Shown here: positions 1 through 7,703 of the stretch, one piece after another | Numbering within the stretch: position 1 is the stretch's first letter | How the letters are laid out: the number at the start of each line of letters is the position of its first letter | Origin: Bacteroidota bacterium | Lineage (GTDB): Bacteria > Bacteroidota > Bacteroidia > Bacteroidales > JAAUTT01 | Length of the DNA stretch: 64,000 bases | Direction: 5' to 3' | NCBI GenBank assembly: GCA_021779665.1 | Contig: JAJYAG010000004.1 | Coordinates: forward strand, 1-64,000 | The notes under the pieces: generated by a model | Seen by the model: the letters and a program-made list of their open reading frames with translations, nothing else | What the model was told of the DNA's origin: nothing | Databases searched by the model: none | Program-made: the position numbers and the translations under genes

Positions 1-595
1 TATTATCTGTCATCCAGCGCTTAAGAATGGCCCCGCCGCGGCTTACGATGCCACAAACGCGTTCGTCATTTTGCAGAAAGGATAAGGAGCTTTTTGTAAC
101 GCCACAGTGCAAAGTCATAAAGTCAACTCCCATTTGAGCCTGTAGTTCTATTTCACGGAATAAACTTTCGGGATCAAGTTCGGCTATTCTTTTACCTTGT
201 TTCAAAAGTTCGGTTACCACTCCATAAACAGGTACGGTACCTACCATTACAGGAGATTTATCAAGGATTTTTTGTAAAATACGATGTAAGTCACCTCCTG
301 TTGATAAATCCATTATTGCATGCGCCCCATATTTAACGGCGATCTCCATTTTTTCAAGTTCTTCGTTAAGATCGCAATGTTTTTCTGAAGTACCGATATT
401 GGCGTTAATCTTTGTTGAAAGACCATTTCCAATACCGTTAACCGGAAAATTACGGTTTATATTTTTGGGGATAATAATTTTTCCTTCTGCAATATTTCCC
501 CGTAACCATTCAATGTCAATATTCTCTTTTTGCGCAACTTGGCGCATTTCAGGCGTTATTATTCCATTTTTTGCTTGTATTAGTTGTGTACTCAT
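1..595 (-). CDS. thiC: Phosphomethylpyrimidine synthase ThiC, N-terminal part (cut by window edge)
   Basis: The frame is open from an ATG at 595 to the window edge, so only about 198 N-terminal residues are visible. ThiC is a radical-SAM, 4Fe-4S enzyme of the cytosol that rearranges aminoimidazole ribotide into HMP-phosphate, the pyrimidine half of thiamine. Characteristic segments are NANIGTS, YGAHAIMDLSTGGD, VGTVPVY and FMTLHCGV. The catalytic Cys cluster would lie in the missing C-terminal half. Its start overlaps the thiE stop by ATGA, so the two are translationally coupled in one leftward operon that begins at the TPP riboswitch near 2118. Confidence 0.95.
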   Translation of the reverse strand, partial: MSTQLIQAKNGIITPEMRQVAQKENIDIEWLRGNIAEGKIIIPKNINRNFPVNGIGNGLSTKINANIGTSEKHCDLNEELEKMEIAVKYGAHAIMDLSTGGDLHRILQKILDKSPVMVGTVPVYGVVTELLKQGKRIAELDPESLFREIELQAQMGVDFMTLHCGVTKSSLSFLQNDERVCGIVSRGGAILKRWMTDN

Positions 596-1209
596 ATTTT
601 CCTCTTTAAAAGTTTTTTTAAATAAAGAATCCTTTCATCTGGTTCGGTTGCTTGCATTAAGAAACGGACTACTGCAATATTGACAGCTCCGGCGTCGATA
701 ACCGGCTGGATATTCTCTGGGAAAATTCCACCAATTGCCACTACCGGGACATCGGAAAACCCAATTACCTCTTTTAATAAATCTATGCCAACGGGGAGGT
801 CGGGTTTAGACTTGGCATTGGTAGGATAAATAGGGCCAAAGCCAATGTAATCAGGTTTTTTTAACAGTGCTTCTCTAGCCTGTTCAAGGGAGTGAGTGGA
901 AAGGCCAATTTTCATATCGCCAACTATTTTACGAGCTTCTTCAATGGGAAAATCATCCTGCCCCAGATGAAGATAATCAGCGTCACAAATTAAAGCAATA
1001 TCAGGACGGTCGTTAATTACCAATTTAGTTTGGGTACCTCTGGTTATTGAACGGATTTCTTTTCCTATTCGTATCAATTCTTTGTCGGAAAGGTGTTTCT
1101 CACGGAGTTGCAGCATTTTTATACCATAAAAAACACATTTTTCGGTGAAAGTACGATATGATAATACAGGGTTGGTAATTATTGCATAAACACCAATCTG
1201 GTCCATCAT
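592..1209 (-). CDS. thiE: Thiamine-phosphate synthase ThiE
   Basis: This 205-residue TIM-barrel enzyme joins HMP-diphosphate to the thiazole phosphate to form thiamine phosphate. Family signatures are QLREKHLSDKEL near residue 34, the LHLGQDD pyrophosphate/Mg site, GFGPIYPTNAKSKPD and the VVAIGGI phosphate-binding loop near 160. The length is normal. The start overlaps the last base of the thi4-type gene upstream (TAATG), and the stop overlaps the thiC start, which shows a tightly coupled operon. A second ATG follows at codon 2, so the exact start is ambiguous by one residue. Confidence 0.93.
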   Translation of the reverse strand: MMDQIGVYAIITNPVLSYRTFTEKCVFYGIKMLQLREKHLSDKELIRIGKEIRSITRGTQTKLVINDRPDIALICDADYLHLGQDDFPIEEARKIVGDMKIGLSTHSLEQAREALLKKPDYIGFGPIYPTNAKSKPDLPVGIDLLKEVIGFSDVPVVAIGGIFPENIQPVIDAGAVNIAVVRFLMQATEPDERILYLKKLLKRKI

Positions 1210-1979
1210 TATTTGTTTATTTGGCTCGTTATTAGTGCTGCAACTTTTTTACCCGACAAAAGCATCCCACCAAAGATAGGGCCCATTCTGAAGCCACCAC
1301 TAACGCCATTTGCAGCCATGCCTGAGACGTATAATCCAGGGAAGATTTCTTTTGTATTTTCAACGGTTGTGCGTTCGGCTTCATCTACTGACAATGACCG
1401 TTCTCCCTGCACTTTGCCAGAAACCGTATTTAATTGTATATTGTTTTTTCGTTCAAGTATGCGGGCAATATCGCAATCGTGACCGGTTCCGTCAATAACG
1501 GCTTGGGCCATTATAACTAACGGATCGACATGAAGTCTTTCTCGGTGAACTGGAGCCCAGTTTAGTACAATGCCCGATACTTTATTGTTGTGGAAAACAA
1601 CATCTTCGACCGATGTACAGTTAAAAATTCTTGCACCAGCTTTGCCGGCATGATAAATAAGCGATGATGTTGCTTGTACAGAATCCAGTGTATAGTAATC
1701 GCCCTCGTAATGGGTATAATCGATTTTGAACTCATCAAGTATTTGTAATGCTCCTTTTTGTACCACAATCTCATTAAACATCATGGCACCTCCCCACATT
1801 CCTCCGCCAGGGGCCAATTTTCTTTCGAACATGGCCACTTTTAAGCCCTTTTTTGCTAAATAGTAAGCAGCAACCAGACCTGACGGGCCTCCGCCAACAA
1901 TAGCTACATCAACCGATAAACTCTCTTTGATTTTTTTAAAATAGGAATCGATAATTCCTGAAGATACAATTTGTTCCAT
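1209..1979 (-). CDS. thi4: Thi4-type ADP-thiazole synthase, probably sulfide-dependent
   Basis: This 256-residue flavoprotein-like enzyme has an N-terminal dinucleotide fold (VDVAIVGGGPSGL, residues 23-35), the PGGGMWGGAMMF loop near 57-68 and a C-terminal GMAANGVSGGFRMGPIFGGM block. The family makes ADP-thiazole from NAD, glycine and a sulfur donor. At the site of the suicidal sulfur-donating Cys of yeast Thi4 this protein has His150, just before VDP. That agrees with the prokaryotic enzymes that take free sulfide and turn over. It replaces the ThiGHFS route beside thiC and thiE. An alternative label is ribulose-1,5-bisphosphate synthase-like protein. Confidence 0.88.
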   Translation of the reverse strand: MEQIVSSGIIDSYFKKIKESLSVDVAIVGGGPSGLVAAYYLAKKGLKVAMFERKLAPGGGMWGGAMMFNEIVVQKGALQILDEFKIDYTHYEGDYYTLDSVQATSSLIYHAGKAGARIFNCTSVEDVVFHNNKVSGIVLNWAPVHRERLHVDPLVIMAQAVIDGTGHDCDIARILERKNNIQLNTVSGKVQGERSLSVDEAERTTVENTKEIFPGLYVSGMAANGVSGGFRMGPIFGGMLLSGKKVAALITSQINK

Positions 1980-2040
1980 AAAACTGTTTATTTAAGTTAA
2001 ATATTCAACTACAAATAAACAGGGGCATGAATGCATACTT

Positions 2041-2118
2041 AACTTCCCTACGCTGGCATTACCCAGATCAGGTTAAAGGGTATGATCTCAGCCTTTAAAT
2101 AAAGGCACCCCTAGTTTA
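2041..2118 (-). promoter_or_regulatory. TPP (THI-box) riboswitch
   Basis: Read on the minus strand, the segment holds the classic THI-box parts in order: AGGGGTGCC, GGCTGAGATCATACCC, ACCTGATCTGGGTAATGCC and AGCGTAGGGAAG. It ends about 60 bases before the thi4 start at 1979 and is the only leader of the thi4-thiE-thiC operon. Binding of thiamine pyrophosphate should turn the operon off. No strong terminator hairpin was seen after it, so control may act on translation initiation. Confidence 0.96.
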
Positions 2119-2300
2119 TTTTTATAAAATAAGCTCTTTTAATTAGCTACGCGATAAAAGTATTCAAAATTCATAAACATTGGTATGTTTTATTAAAAAG
2201 TTTGTTTCTTTTTGAAGACACTAGTGCCTATGTGATTTTTTATTGTGAATATCAGTAACATTGTTGACAGAGAATACTAATGAAGTCATTTATTTACATT

Positions 2301-3119
2301 TCATATAGTAATTTTTAAATGTATCATATATTGAACATCTAGCTTGTCAGAAAAATAGGCTTTGATTTTATTGGGTAGGCTCAGAGAAAGTCCTTCGACT
2401 TTGAAAGTATGATAAGTACCTACCAATTGTATATTCTGATGCCAGCTACTGATAACTGATTTATCTTTGAGCCCCCACTTGAAACAAGAATTGAATTGTA
2501 TCCCTGATTTTCGAATTACATCGTTGGCTATTTGAACACCCCTGGGTGAAGTAACATCGAAGAACAATTCAGCCCCGGGAAATTTAGATACGACTTCCAA
2601 TAAGAACTTTCTAATTTGCTGTTCTTCAAAATAGACGAATACCCCTGTTGATATTAACAATATATGATTTCCTTTAATACTGTCCATCCAGTCAGGTTCT
2701 AGAAATGATGAAGCTATAAATTTTCGATGAGGCGTTTCTTCCAGAAATTGCTTGCGTAATGTAATGACATCGGGCAGGTCTAAATCGTACCATTGTATCT
2801 GACTGTTGTTTATCCGTTCGTACGTGGTGTCCAACCCACATCCAATATTTACTATAGTTGCATCGGGATATTGTTCAATAAAGGCCTTTATTACCCTGTC
2901 AAACCTTATGCAACGGGCAATCCACGCTATCTGACTTATTTCTGGCACATTTTTATCCAACTGCCCGAAATCAAAATCAATGGAACGGATAATTTTATCG
3001 GCTACATGATCGACTAATAGCGGTTTCTTTTTAGCTGTTTCCTTTGCCCTTGCCCATACCGGCATAAACAAAGTCTTTTGAATGTTACCTAATTGCACAT
3101 CTGTTTTATAGTTTGTCAT
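2301..3119 (-). CDS. SAM-dependent methyltransferase, leucine carboxyl methyltransferase (LCM)-like
   Basis: This 272-residue protein has a class I SAM-binding fold. The glycine loop is IVNIGCGLDTTYERI near residue 90, and the acidic ribose-binding segment WYDLDLPDVI lies near 112. The LCM family includes protein C-terminal leucine methyltransferases and enzymes that O-methylate polyketides or other small molecules, so the substrate is unknown. The stand-alone gene has its own spacing from the Cys-rich gene upstream at 3135. Nothing ties it to the thiamine operon, since the riboswitch lies between them. Confidence 0.75.
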   Translation of the reverse strand: MTNYKTDVQLGNIQKTLFMPVWARAKETAKKKPLLVDHVADKIIRSIDFDFGQLDKNVPEISQIAWIARCIRFDRVIKAFIEQYPDATIVNIGCGLDTTYERINNSQIQWYDLDLPDVITLRKQFLEETPHRKFIASSFLEPDWMDSIKGNHILLISTGVFVYFEEQQIRKFLLEVVSKFPGAELFFDVTSPRGVQIANDVIRKSGIQFNSCFKWGLKDKSVISSWHQNIQLVGTYHTFKVEGLSLSLPNKIKAYFSDKLDVQYMIHLKITI

Positions 3120-3134
3120 TCTGAAAGGTTTTAC

Positions 3135-3584
3135 TTAGTGAAATTTGATATGGAAATGATGAGTCCATATCTTAACAAGTTCTTGTCCGGCTGCAGAATT
3201 CCATTCCTTTTCAATATCAAGATGGCACTTAATACCTTCTCCTTTCCGACTATGGTGACAAAACCTACATTCCAGAGGTTGAAGTCCGGTATTATGCAAC
3301 TCGCATAAGTTGTCTTTTAAAAAAGTACAGCTGTTGTGTGAAAAAATCTGTAAAGCAAAGTTGCCTTCATTCCCTTTGAAAGAAGGAGACAAAACTCCAA
3401 AAGTAAAGTCAGGAGAAAGCTCAAGCATCATCCGGTAACCTAATCCATTATTTAGAACGGCTCCAGCTTCTTTTACTGTCCACCAGCCGGGTCGACGGCA
3501 ATAATTCGTGCATGCTTCGCATGAACATGGCTCAGATGGGGGATATTTTTCGGCAAGCGTTATATACTTATCTGTACAATTCAT
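3135..3584 (-). CDS. YkgJ/CxxCxxCC-type zinc/iron-chelating protein
   Basis: A 149-residue cytosolic protein with an N-terminal cluster CSCEACTNYC (residues 20-29) followed by RRPGWW, and later C-x7-C and ECRFCHH groups. This layout fits the broad family of proteins thought to bind a Zn or Fe-S centre through eight conserved Cys. No biochemical role is established for close relatives. It lies just upstream of, and on the same strand as, the LCM-like methyltransferase (15-base gap), so the two are likely co-transcribed. Confidence 0.65.
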   Translation of the reverse strand: MNCTDKYITLAEKYPPSEPCSCEACTNYCRRPGWWTVKEAGAVLNNGLGYRMMLELSPDFTFGVLSPSFKGNEGNFALQIFSHNSCTFLKDNLCELHNTGLQPLECRFCHHSRKGEGIKCHLDIEKEWNSAAGQELVKIWTHHFHIKFH

Positions 3585-3741
3585 GTTTTATTTTTTATGC
3601 CCATTAATACTGAATCTTAATAAGCCAAGAATAAAATACATTGACATAATTTTAATACTTCTACTTTTGGCTTATTTCTTATCATTTGCGTCATTTTTGT
3701 TGCTATACAAATTTATTTTGGTGAAATTTGGCTTGAAATAG
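3583..3741 (+). CDS. Possible 52-residue membrane peptide upstream of the LuxR gene
   Basis: A short frame from an ATG at 3583 encodes a peptide with a long hydrophobic stretch (DIILILLLLAYFLSFASFLL) and a basic C-terminus. Its stop codon (TAG) abuts the GTG start of the LuxR gene as TAGTG, which would allow translational coupling. No clear ribosome-binding site is visible, and the AT-rich composition could give such a frame by chance. It is listed as possible only. Confidence 0.25.
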   Translation: MFYFLCPLILNLNKPRIKYIDIILILLLLAYFLSFASFLLLYKFILVKFGLK

Positions 3742-4538
3742 TGAACGTTCATCATTTTATGGCAAAGAATTTAACCCAACTGGATGCAAAACATAAACAG
3801 AATGCAGATTCTCATATTTGTGCTGTTACCGAGGACGACTATGATAGAATAGCTCCTTATATCCGATTATTGGAAAGGGTTTCAGAGATTGAAAAGAGTA
3901 CTATGACGGTTTTCGATATGCACCGGAAACGTTATCTTTTAAAAAGTACCAAGTTTAAAGAGATGTTAGGTTATACAAACCAAGAAGATATGGATAATGA
4001 TGATATGGAGCTTTTTCACAAAGTAATTCACCCAGATGATTTACCCTTTGTATTGGAAACTGAGAATATGGCTCACGCATTTTTTAATGATTTGCCAGTA
4101 TCTGAAAAGAAAGAATATAAAATGGTATATGATTTCAGGGTAAAGAATACCACAGGTATCTATATGCGTTTTATTCATCAATTTGCAGTTCTCGAACAAG
4201 ACAGGAATGGCAAGTCCTGGTTAGTACTTATTATAACTGACTTAATCTCGGAAAGAGCTCAAAGCACTCCATTACAGAGAAGAATGATAAATATGCAAAC
4301 AGGAAAATTGTACCTGTTCAATGACGACGACGACTTTAAATCAGATAAGCTACTCACGGACAGAGAAATAGAAGTATTAAGGTTAATTTCACAAGGACTT
4401 GATAGCCAGAATATCGCAAGTAGACTCTTTATTAGTGTAAATACTGTAAACAACCATAGACAAAGAATACTCAGTAAAACCAAAACCGAAAATACCACAC
4501 AAGCATTATTGTATGCAAAGAAGGTAGGAATAATCTAA
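3741..4538 (+). CDS. PAS-domain LuxR-family transcriptional regulator
   Basis: A 265-residue regulator. Residues about 45-170 look like a PAS sensor (KRYLLKSTKFKEMLGYTNQE and HKVIHPDDLPFVLE motifs). The C-terminus is a typical LuxR helix-turn-helix, LLTDREIEVLRLISQGLDSQ followed by ASRLFISVNTVNNHRQRIL. Soluble PAS-LuxR proteins of this size are common in Bacteroidota, and their ligands are mostly unknown. The start is GTG at 3741 or ATG at 3759. The stop lies five bases from the stop of integrase 1, which is convergent. Confidence 0.85.
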   Translation: MNVHHFMAKNLTQLDAKHKQNADSHICAVTEDDYDRIAPYIRLLERVSEIEKSTMTVFDMHRKRYLLKSTKFKEMLGYTNQEDMDNDDMELFHKVIHPDDLPFVLETENMAHAFFNDLPVSEKKEYKMVYDFRVKNTTGIYMRFIHQFAVLEQDRNGKSWLVLIITDLISERAQSTPLQRRMINMQTGKLYLFNDDDDFKSDKLLTDREIEVLRLISQGLDSQNIASRLFISVNTVNNHRQRILSKTKTENTTQALLYAKKVGII

Positions 4539-4543
4539 AAGTT

Positions 4544-5794
4544 CTATGAGACACTTGTCTTTACTGATTTTGTGGATTGCATTTTTTCTCTTAAGTTTTT
4601 CATATCATCACTTACCTTTTGCTCAATAACCTTGGCGTAAATCTGGGTTGTTTTGATACTTGTATGTCCCAGAAGTTTTGATACAGTTTCGATGGGAACG
4701 CCATTTGTAAGTGTTACCGTTGTTGCAAATGTATGACGTGCAATATGAAAAGACAGAGGTTTTTCGATGCCGCAAAAATCGGCAATTTCTTTGAGGTAAT
4801 TGTTTAAGAGCTGATTGGCATAAACAGGCAATAGCCTGCCGGATTCCAAAACACGTGGGTTGTTTTTATACTTTTCAATGATGACCATGGCCTGTGGCAA
4901 TAATGGAACACGTACCGGAATATCTGTTTTGTGGCGGCAGGTGTTTATCCAGTAACCACCGTCAATTCCTAGTGACAGGTTTTTTGGCGTTAATTCATAA
5001 ACATCAATATAAGCCAGCCCTGTATAACAGCTAAAGACGAACGTATCTTTAGCGTGTTGGAGCCTGAGAATTTTAAATTCCTTTTGTTCAATGGCAGCCA
5101 GCTCATCGGCAGTCAGAAACTCCCGGTTACTCTTAATAAATGATGGTTGAAACTTCTGGAAAGGGTCGCGATCGAGCCAGTCATTTTTAATGGCCATGTT
5201 TACGACTTTACGTAACCGCTCGATGTGTTTCATTATGGTATTCTGACCGCAAGGTTTTTTCTGGTCTTTAGGTACATAGTTTTTCATAAAACATTCAAAG
5301 TCGGTCAGAAATTTATAGTTTAACTGGGAAAGGTACACATCGGAAGTCTTAAGCTTAGCTTTTAGAAACTCTTCAACATATCTGCGAGTTGTGAAATAGT
5401 TTTTTTGGGTACCCCATTCCAAAAGGTTTTTCATTTCGGTATTGTGGTATTCGAAAATAGAAATCAGGGAGTGCTCTTTTTCATCGAGTCCACAGAATAA
5501 ATTTTTAATGGCTTCGGCTGTGACCATTTTTTTCTTTAAGGTAAGTTCCTGGTAACATTCGGTCAAGCGACTGCGGATTTGTTCAAGATAAGTGTTGAGG
5601 TTGCGGATTTCTTCGCTTTTGCCTTTGGCCGAGCCTTTGGCATCGTTCCAATTGTCAGGGTGGATAAACCTCTTGAGGGAAACCTCAACGCGGTGACCAT
5701 CTACTGAAATACGGGCATAAACTGGAAGTAAGCCGTTTTTGGCCTTGTTGATACGGGTGATAAACTGTACCCCGAAGGTGTTGTTTGTTCTCAT
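4544..5794 (-). CDS. Tyrosine recombinase/integrase 1 (IntDOT-like)
   Basis: A 416-residue phage-type integrase with an N-terminal Arm DNA-binding domain (about 1-100), a SAM-like core-binding domain (110-215) and a catalytic domain. The catalytic pattern has HIARH near 350, LLGHTS near 372 and the nucleophile in TTQIYAKV near 386. The first catalytic Arg (normally TGLRxSD) is replaced, giving TGLAYID, as in the IntDOT group of Bacteroides integrases. It is closely similar over its whole length to the integrase at 59264, with long identical runs in the last 200 residues. It reads away from the junction at 6077-6110, as expected for an integrase at an element's right end. Confidence 0.93.
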   Translation of the reverse strand: MRTNNTFGVQFITRINKAKNGLLPVYARISVDGHRVEVSLKRFIHPDNWNDAKGSAKGKSEEIRNLNTYLEQIRSRLTECYQELTLKKKMVTAEAIKNLFCGLDEKEHSLISIFEYHNTEMKNLLEWGTQKNYFTTRRYVEEFLKAKLKTSDVYLSQLNYKFLTDFECFMKNYVPKDQKKPCGQNTIMKHIERLRKVVNMAIKNDWLDRDPFQKFQPSFIKSNREFLTADELAAIEQKEFKILRLQHAKDTFVFSCYTGLAYIDVYELTPKNLSLGIDGGYWINTCRHKTDIPVRVPLLPQAMVIIEKYKNNPRVLESGRLLPVYANQLLNNYLKEIADFCGIEKPLSFHIARHTFATTVTLTNGVPIETVSKLLGHTSIKTTQIYAKVIEQKVSDDMKNLREKMQSTKSVKTSVS

Positions 5795-6022
5795 GACAAT
5801 TCAGCTTTTGAGTTTTTGTTTTTACTTGATTTGGTTCACCGGAACTCATTCCGAAAAAGTCATCCAAACCCGTACAAACAAGACTATAAGAAACGATACA
5901 TTGTATTGATTTGATGTATTTTGCATCGTTTCTGGTGAACTAAATTAAACTCTAATTTGGTTCACCTTTTAGTTCTCATTTCCGCTGAAATTGTTCAATT
6001 GATATTGATATGCAAAAAATGA

Positions 6023-6056
6023 AAAAGCCTGCAGATCATACAATTTGCAGGCTTTT
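6023..6056. terminator. Terminator hairpin next to the left attachment-like site
   Basis: The arms AAAAGCCTGCA and TGCAGGCTTTT are perfect inverted repeats around a 12-base loop, with T-rich flanks on both sides, so it can act in either direction. A hairpin at the same relative place occurs at 60754-60787 beside integrase 2. This suggests it belongs to the element end, where it would insulate element and host transcription. Confidence 0.7.
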
Positions 6057-6076
6057 GTTTTGGGATAAATCCCGAA

Positions 6077-6110
6077 TTGTCGGGGTGAACCGACGACCCC
6101 ATATTTCGTA
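6077..6110. other. Attachment-like junction (left end of the element; possible attL or shared att of two tandem elements)
   Basis: TTGTCGGGGT at 6077-6086 is followed 17 bases later by TTTCGTA at 6104-6110. The same two boxes, 15 bases apart, occur at 60808-60839 at the far end of the element. In both places they follow a terminator hairpin and a TTTTGGG run, and both lie upstream of an integrase gene. The exact crossover cannot be fixed by eye. Confidence 0.55.
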
Positions 6111-6153
6111 AATACTTATGTCTTCTGATGTTTACAAAACCGAAATTTATTTA

Positions 6154-6177
6154 GGTAACCGAATAGGTCATTTTTTG
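6154..6177 (+). repeat. Left copy of 24-bp element-end direct repeat
   Basis: GGTAACCGAATAGGTCA plus TTTTTTG matches 21 of 24 bases with the sequence at 60691-60714 in the same orientation. The shared core CCGAATAGGTCA is perfect over 12 bases. It is the best evidence that 6.1-60.8 kb is a single unit recognised by one recombination system. Confidence 0.7.
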
Positions 6178-6302
6178 AAAGAACTATTCAATAATCAGTC
6201 AAATTTCAGTATAAAAAGAACGATTTCGGGACAAATATAAATAATAATTCGCAAATTATATTCTCGTGGTTTCGGGTGAGCCTGGATTAATACGTTTTGT
6301 TA

Positions 6303-6518
6303 TCAATCGGTAAGATGTTGCTTGATTAGGTCAACAGAGATGCCGGTAAATTCTGCAAAATCTTCGATGCTCACAAATTGGTGTTTCTCCTTTGCTTTGC
6401 ATAACCTGATTTTCTTAAACAGTTCCCGGCTCGATTTTTCACTCTTTCCCGTTAACCTCTGAACATCTTTTGGATAGATTACTATTCTGCCAGATGTATT
6501 GCTCACATTAAAGAACAA
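6303..6518 (-). CDS. Small helix-turn-helix protein at the element's left end
   Basis: A 71-residue basic protein with a predicted HTH-like middle part (VYPKD-type entry, RLTGKSEKSSRELFKKIR) and a C-terminal segment ending FAEFTGISVDLIKQHL. Proteins of this size and pattern are common near integrases in Bacteroidota, but I do not know a named function. It is divergent from the DUF4248 gene at 6646, and the spacer of about 130 bases would hold both promoters. It may be a local repressor or recombination directionality factor; this is inference. Confidence 0.5.
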   Translation of the reverse strand: MFFNVSNTSGRIVIYPKDVQRLTGKSEKSSRELFKKIRLCKAKEKHQFVSIEDFAEFTGISVDLIKQHLTD

Positions 6519-6645
6519 GGTTTACCCAAAAGTACACATTTATTCTTTGAAAAGATAAAAACTGGTAGAAATTGGTAGAAAGAAGTAAGCAGTCTCCAAG
6601 CTCTTTGAATATGAGTTTCGTGTGACTAATTTTCCAGAAAAAAAC

Positions 6646-6870
6646 ATGGAAAAAAAGTTTGAAGTCCGAACTTATGGCTTCGGTGAATTAGCCCAACTTT
6701 ATTTACCAAGAGTTTCAAAAACATCAGCTTCGAAAATGTTTAGTTCATGGATTTATGGATGTCCAGAGTTAATTGAAAGATTGAAAGCATCTGAATGGAA
6801 AAAGAGACAAAAATACTTTACACCTAAACAGGTAAAAATTCTAATTAACCATTTTGACCCACCGTATTAA
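6646..6870 (+). CDS. DUF4248 family protein
   Basis: A 74-residue protein starting at ATG 6646; an upstream in-frame GTG at 6622 adds eight residues and is less likely. It has the DUF4248 pattern: a start like EVRTYGFGELAQLY, a central W (SSWIYGCPEL), and an ending FTPKQVKILINHFDPP. The family is frequent in Bacteroidetes mobile elements and phages, its function is unknown, and an HTH-like DNA-binding role is often assumed. It opens the rightward module. Confidence 0.7.
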   Translation: MEKKFEVRTYGFGELAQLYLPRVSKTSASKMFSSWIYGCPELIERLKASEWKKRQKYFTPKQVKILINHFDPPY

Positions 6871-6981
6871 TTGACACTATTACTCTTTTTTATTCCTTAA
6901 TACACCAATTCTTCTGTTCTATGCCATTTAGCAGATTTCAATTTTTCTCCCCTTCTTATCCTTGCACCAGAAATCAATCCG

Positions 6982-7206
6982 ATGCAAGTCATGCCAGAAA
7001 ATCACCTTAACTCAGTTGTAGCCACTACCTCCGGTCTCTGCGGAGGATTAGGCAAAGCATTAACAGCTCACCTGGTACTTACCAATATCACCTTCCAGGG
7101 AATTATTGAAGTTTCTTTCTATGCAGCCATTTCTGCATTGGTTGGATATGGAGTGAAGAAAGGTGTTGACAGTCTTGTAAATCGCTTTAAAAATCGCAAA
7201 AGATGA
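6982..7206 (+). CDS. Small membrane protein of the phage-like module
   Basis: A 74-residue protein of unknown family with one or two hydrophobic segments (LVLTNITFQGIIEVSFYAAI and SALVGYGV) and a strongly basic tail ending NRFKNRKR. It overlaps the next gene by four bases (ATGA), so the two are coupled. A short membrane anchor with a basic end would suit a virion membrane or scaffold protein, but no homology was recognised. Confidence 0.55.
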   Translation: MQVMPENHLNSVVATTSGLCGGLGKALTAHLVLTNITFQGIIEVSFYAAISALVGYGVKKGVDSLVNRFKNRKR

Positions 7207-7703
7207 ACAAGTGGCTTAAAATAGGCATTGCCGGAGGTTTGGTGTTGGGAGCTGTCAAGCTCTTTAAGATGAAGACTGTTTCGGAAAAGATGGTGAGCAA
7301 CCTTTCTAATCCTCGCATTCATAAAGTCGATTTAAAGGGAATTGCTTTCCGCACTGAAATCAAAATCCAAAACCCTACCAAAAACAGCATGTCTATTACT
7401 AAACCAGCCGTCACCCTTAGTACCAGTGGTAAGTATATTACCAGCAATAGCCCGGAACAAAAGAGCATAACCATTCAGCCATTAGCCACAACAACCATTG
7501 ATACGATTGAACTTAATATTGGTTGGACAGCTTTGGCCGGTTATGTAACCGGAATTATCACCAAAGCCCCAACGATTATTGCTGCCTTCAAGAAAAAAGA
7601 CCTGAATGCTATTGCCGCAGCCCTTGCAATTCCTATGGAAATGAAATATTCGCTTTATGCCAATGGTCTCTTTTACGAATCCGAACCACAAAAAATCATG
7701 TAA
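7203..7703 (+). CDS. LEA2/WHy-like beta-sandwich protein with N-terminal membrane anchor
   Basis: A 166-residue protein with an N-terminal hydrophobic segment (IGIAGGLVLGAVKLF). This is followed by a domain resembling the late-embryogenesis-abundant LEA_2/WHy fold: FRTEIKIQNPTKNSMSI, then an IQPLATTTIDTIELNI strand pattern. LEA2 domains are Ig-like sandwiches that sit at membranes. It overlaps the next gene (TAATG). In this module it may be a membrane-associated structural protein; that role is inferred from context. Confidence 0.55.
   Translation: MNKWLKIGIAGGLVLGAVKLFKMKTVSEKMVSNLSNPRIHKVDLKGIAFRTEIKIQNPTKNSMSITKPAVTLSTSGKYITSNSPEQKSITIQPLATTTIDTIELNIGWTALAGYVTGIITKAPTIIAAFKKKDLNAIAAALAIPMEMKYSLYANGLFYESEPQKIM

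Larger units (their letters stand above)
5795..6302. other. Gene-free junction region: integrase 1 upstream DNA and left end of the 54.7-kb element
   Basis: This stretch of about 500 bases carries no convincing gene. It holds four GGTTCACC-like sites at 5833 (+), 5934 (-, one mismatch), 5959 (+) and 6084 (-), probably arm-type or Xis sites of integrase 1. It also holds a terminator hairpin, the attachment-like core and the left copy of a 24-bp repeat. The 60524-60840 region upstream of integrase 2 has the same order but uses GGTCACC/GGTGACC sites, so each integrase appears to have its own arm-site flavour. Confidence 0.6.

Noticed and set aside
6023-6110. A tRNA gene as the attachment site
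   Set aside because: The hairpin and flanks do not form a tRNA cloverleaf. The target appears to be the OmpA/PD40 gene.
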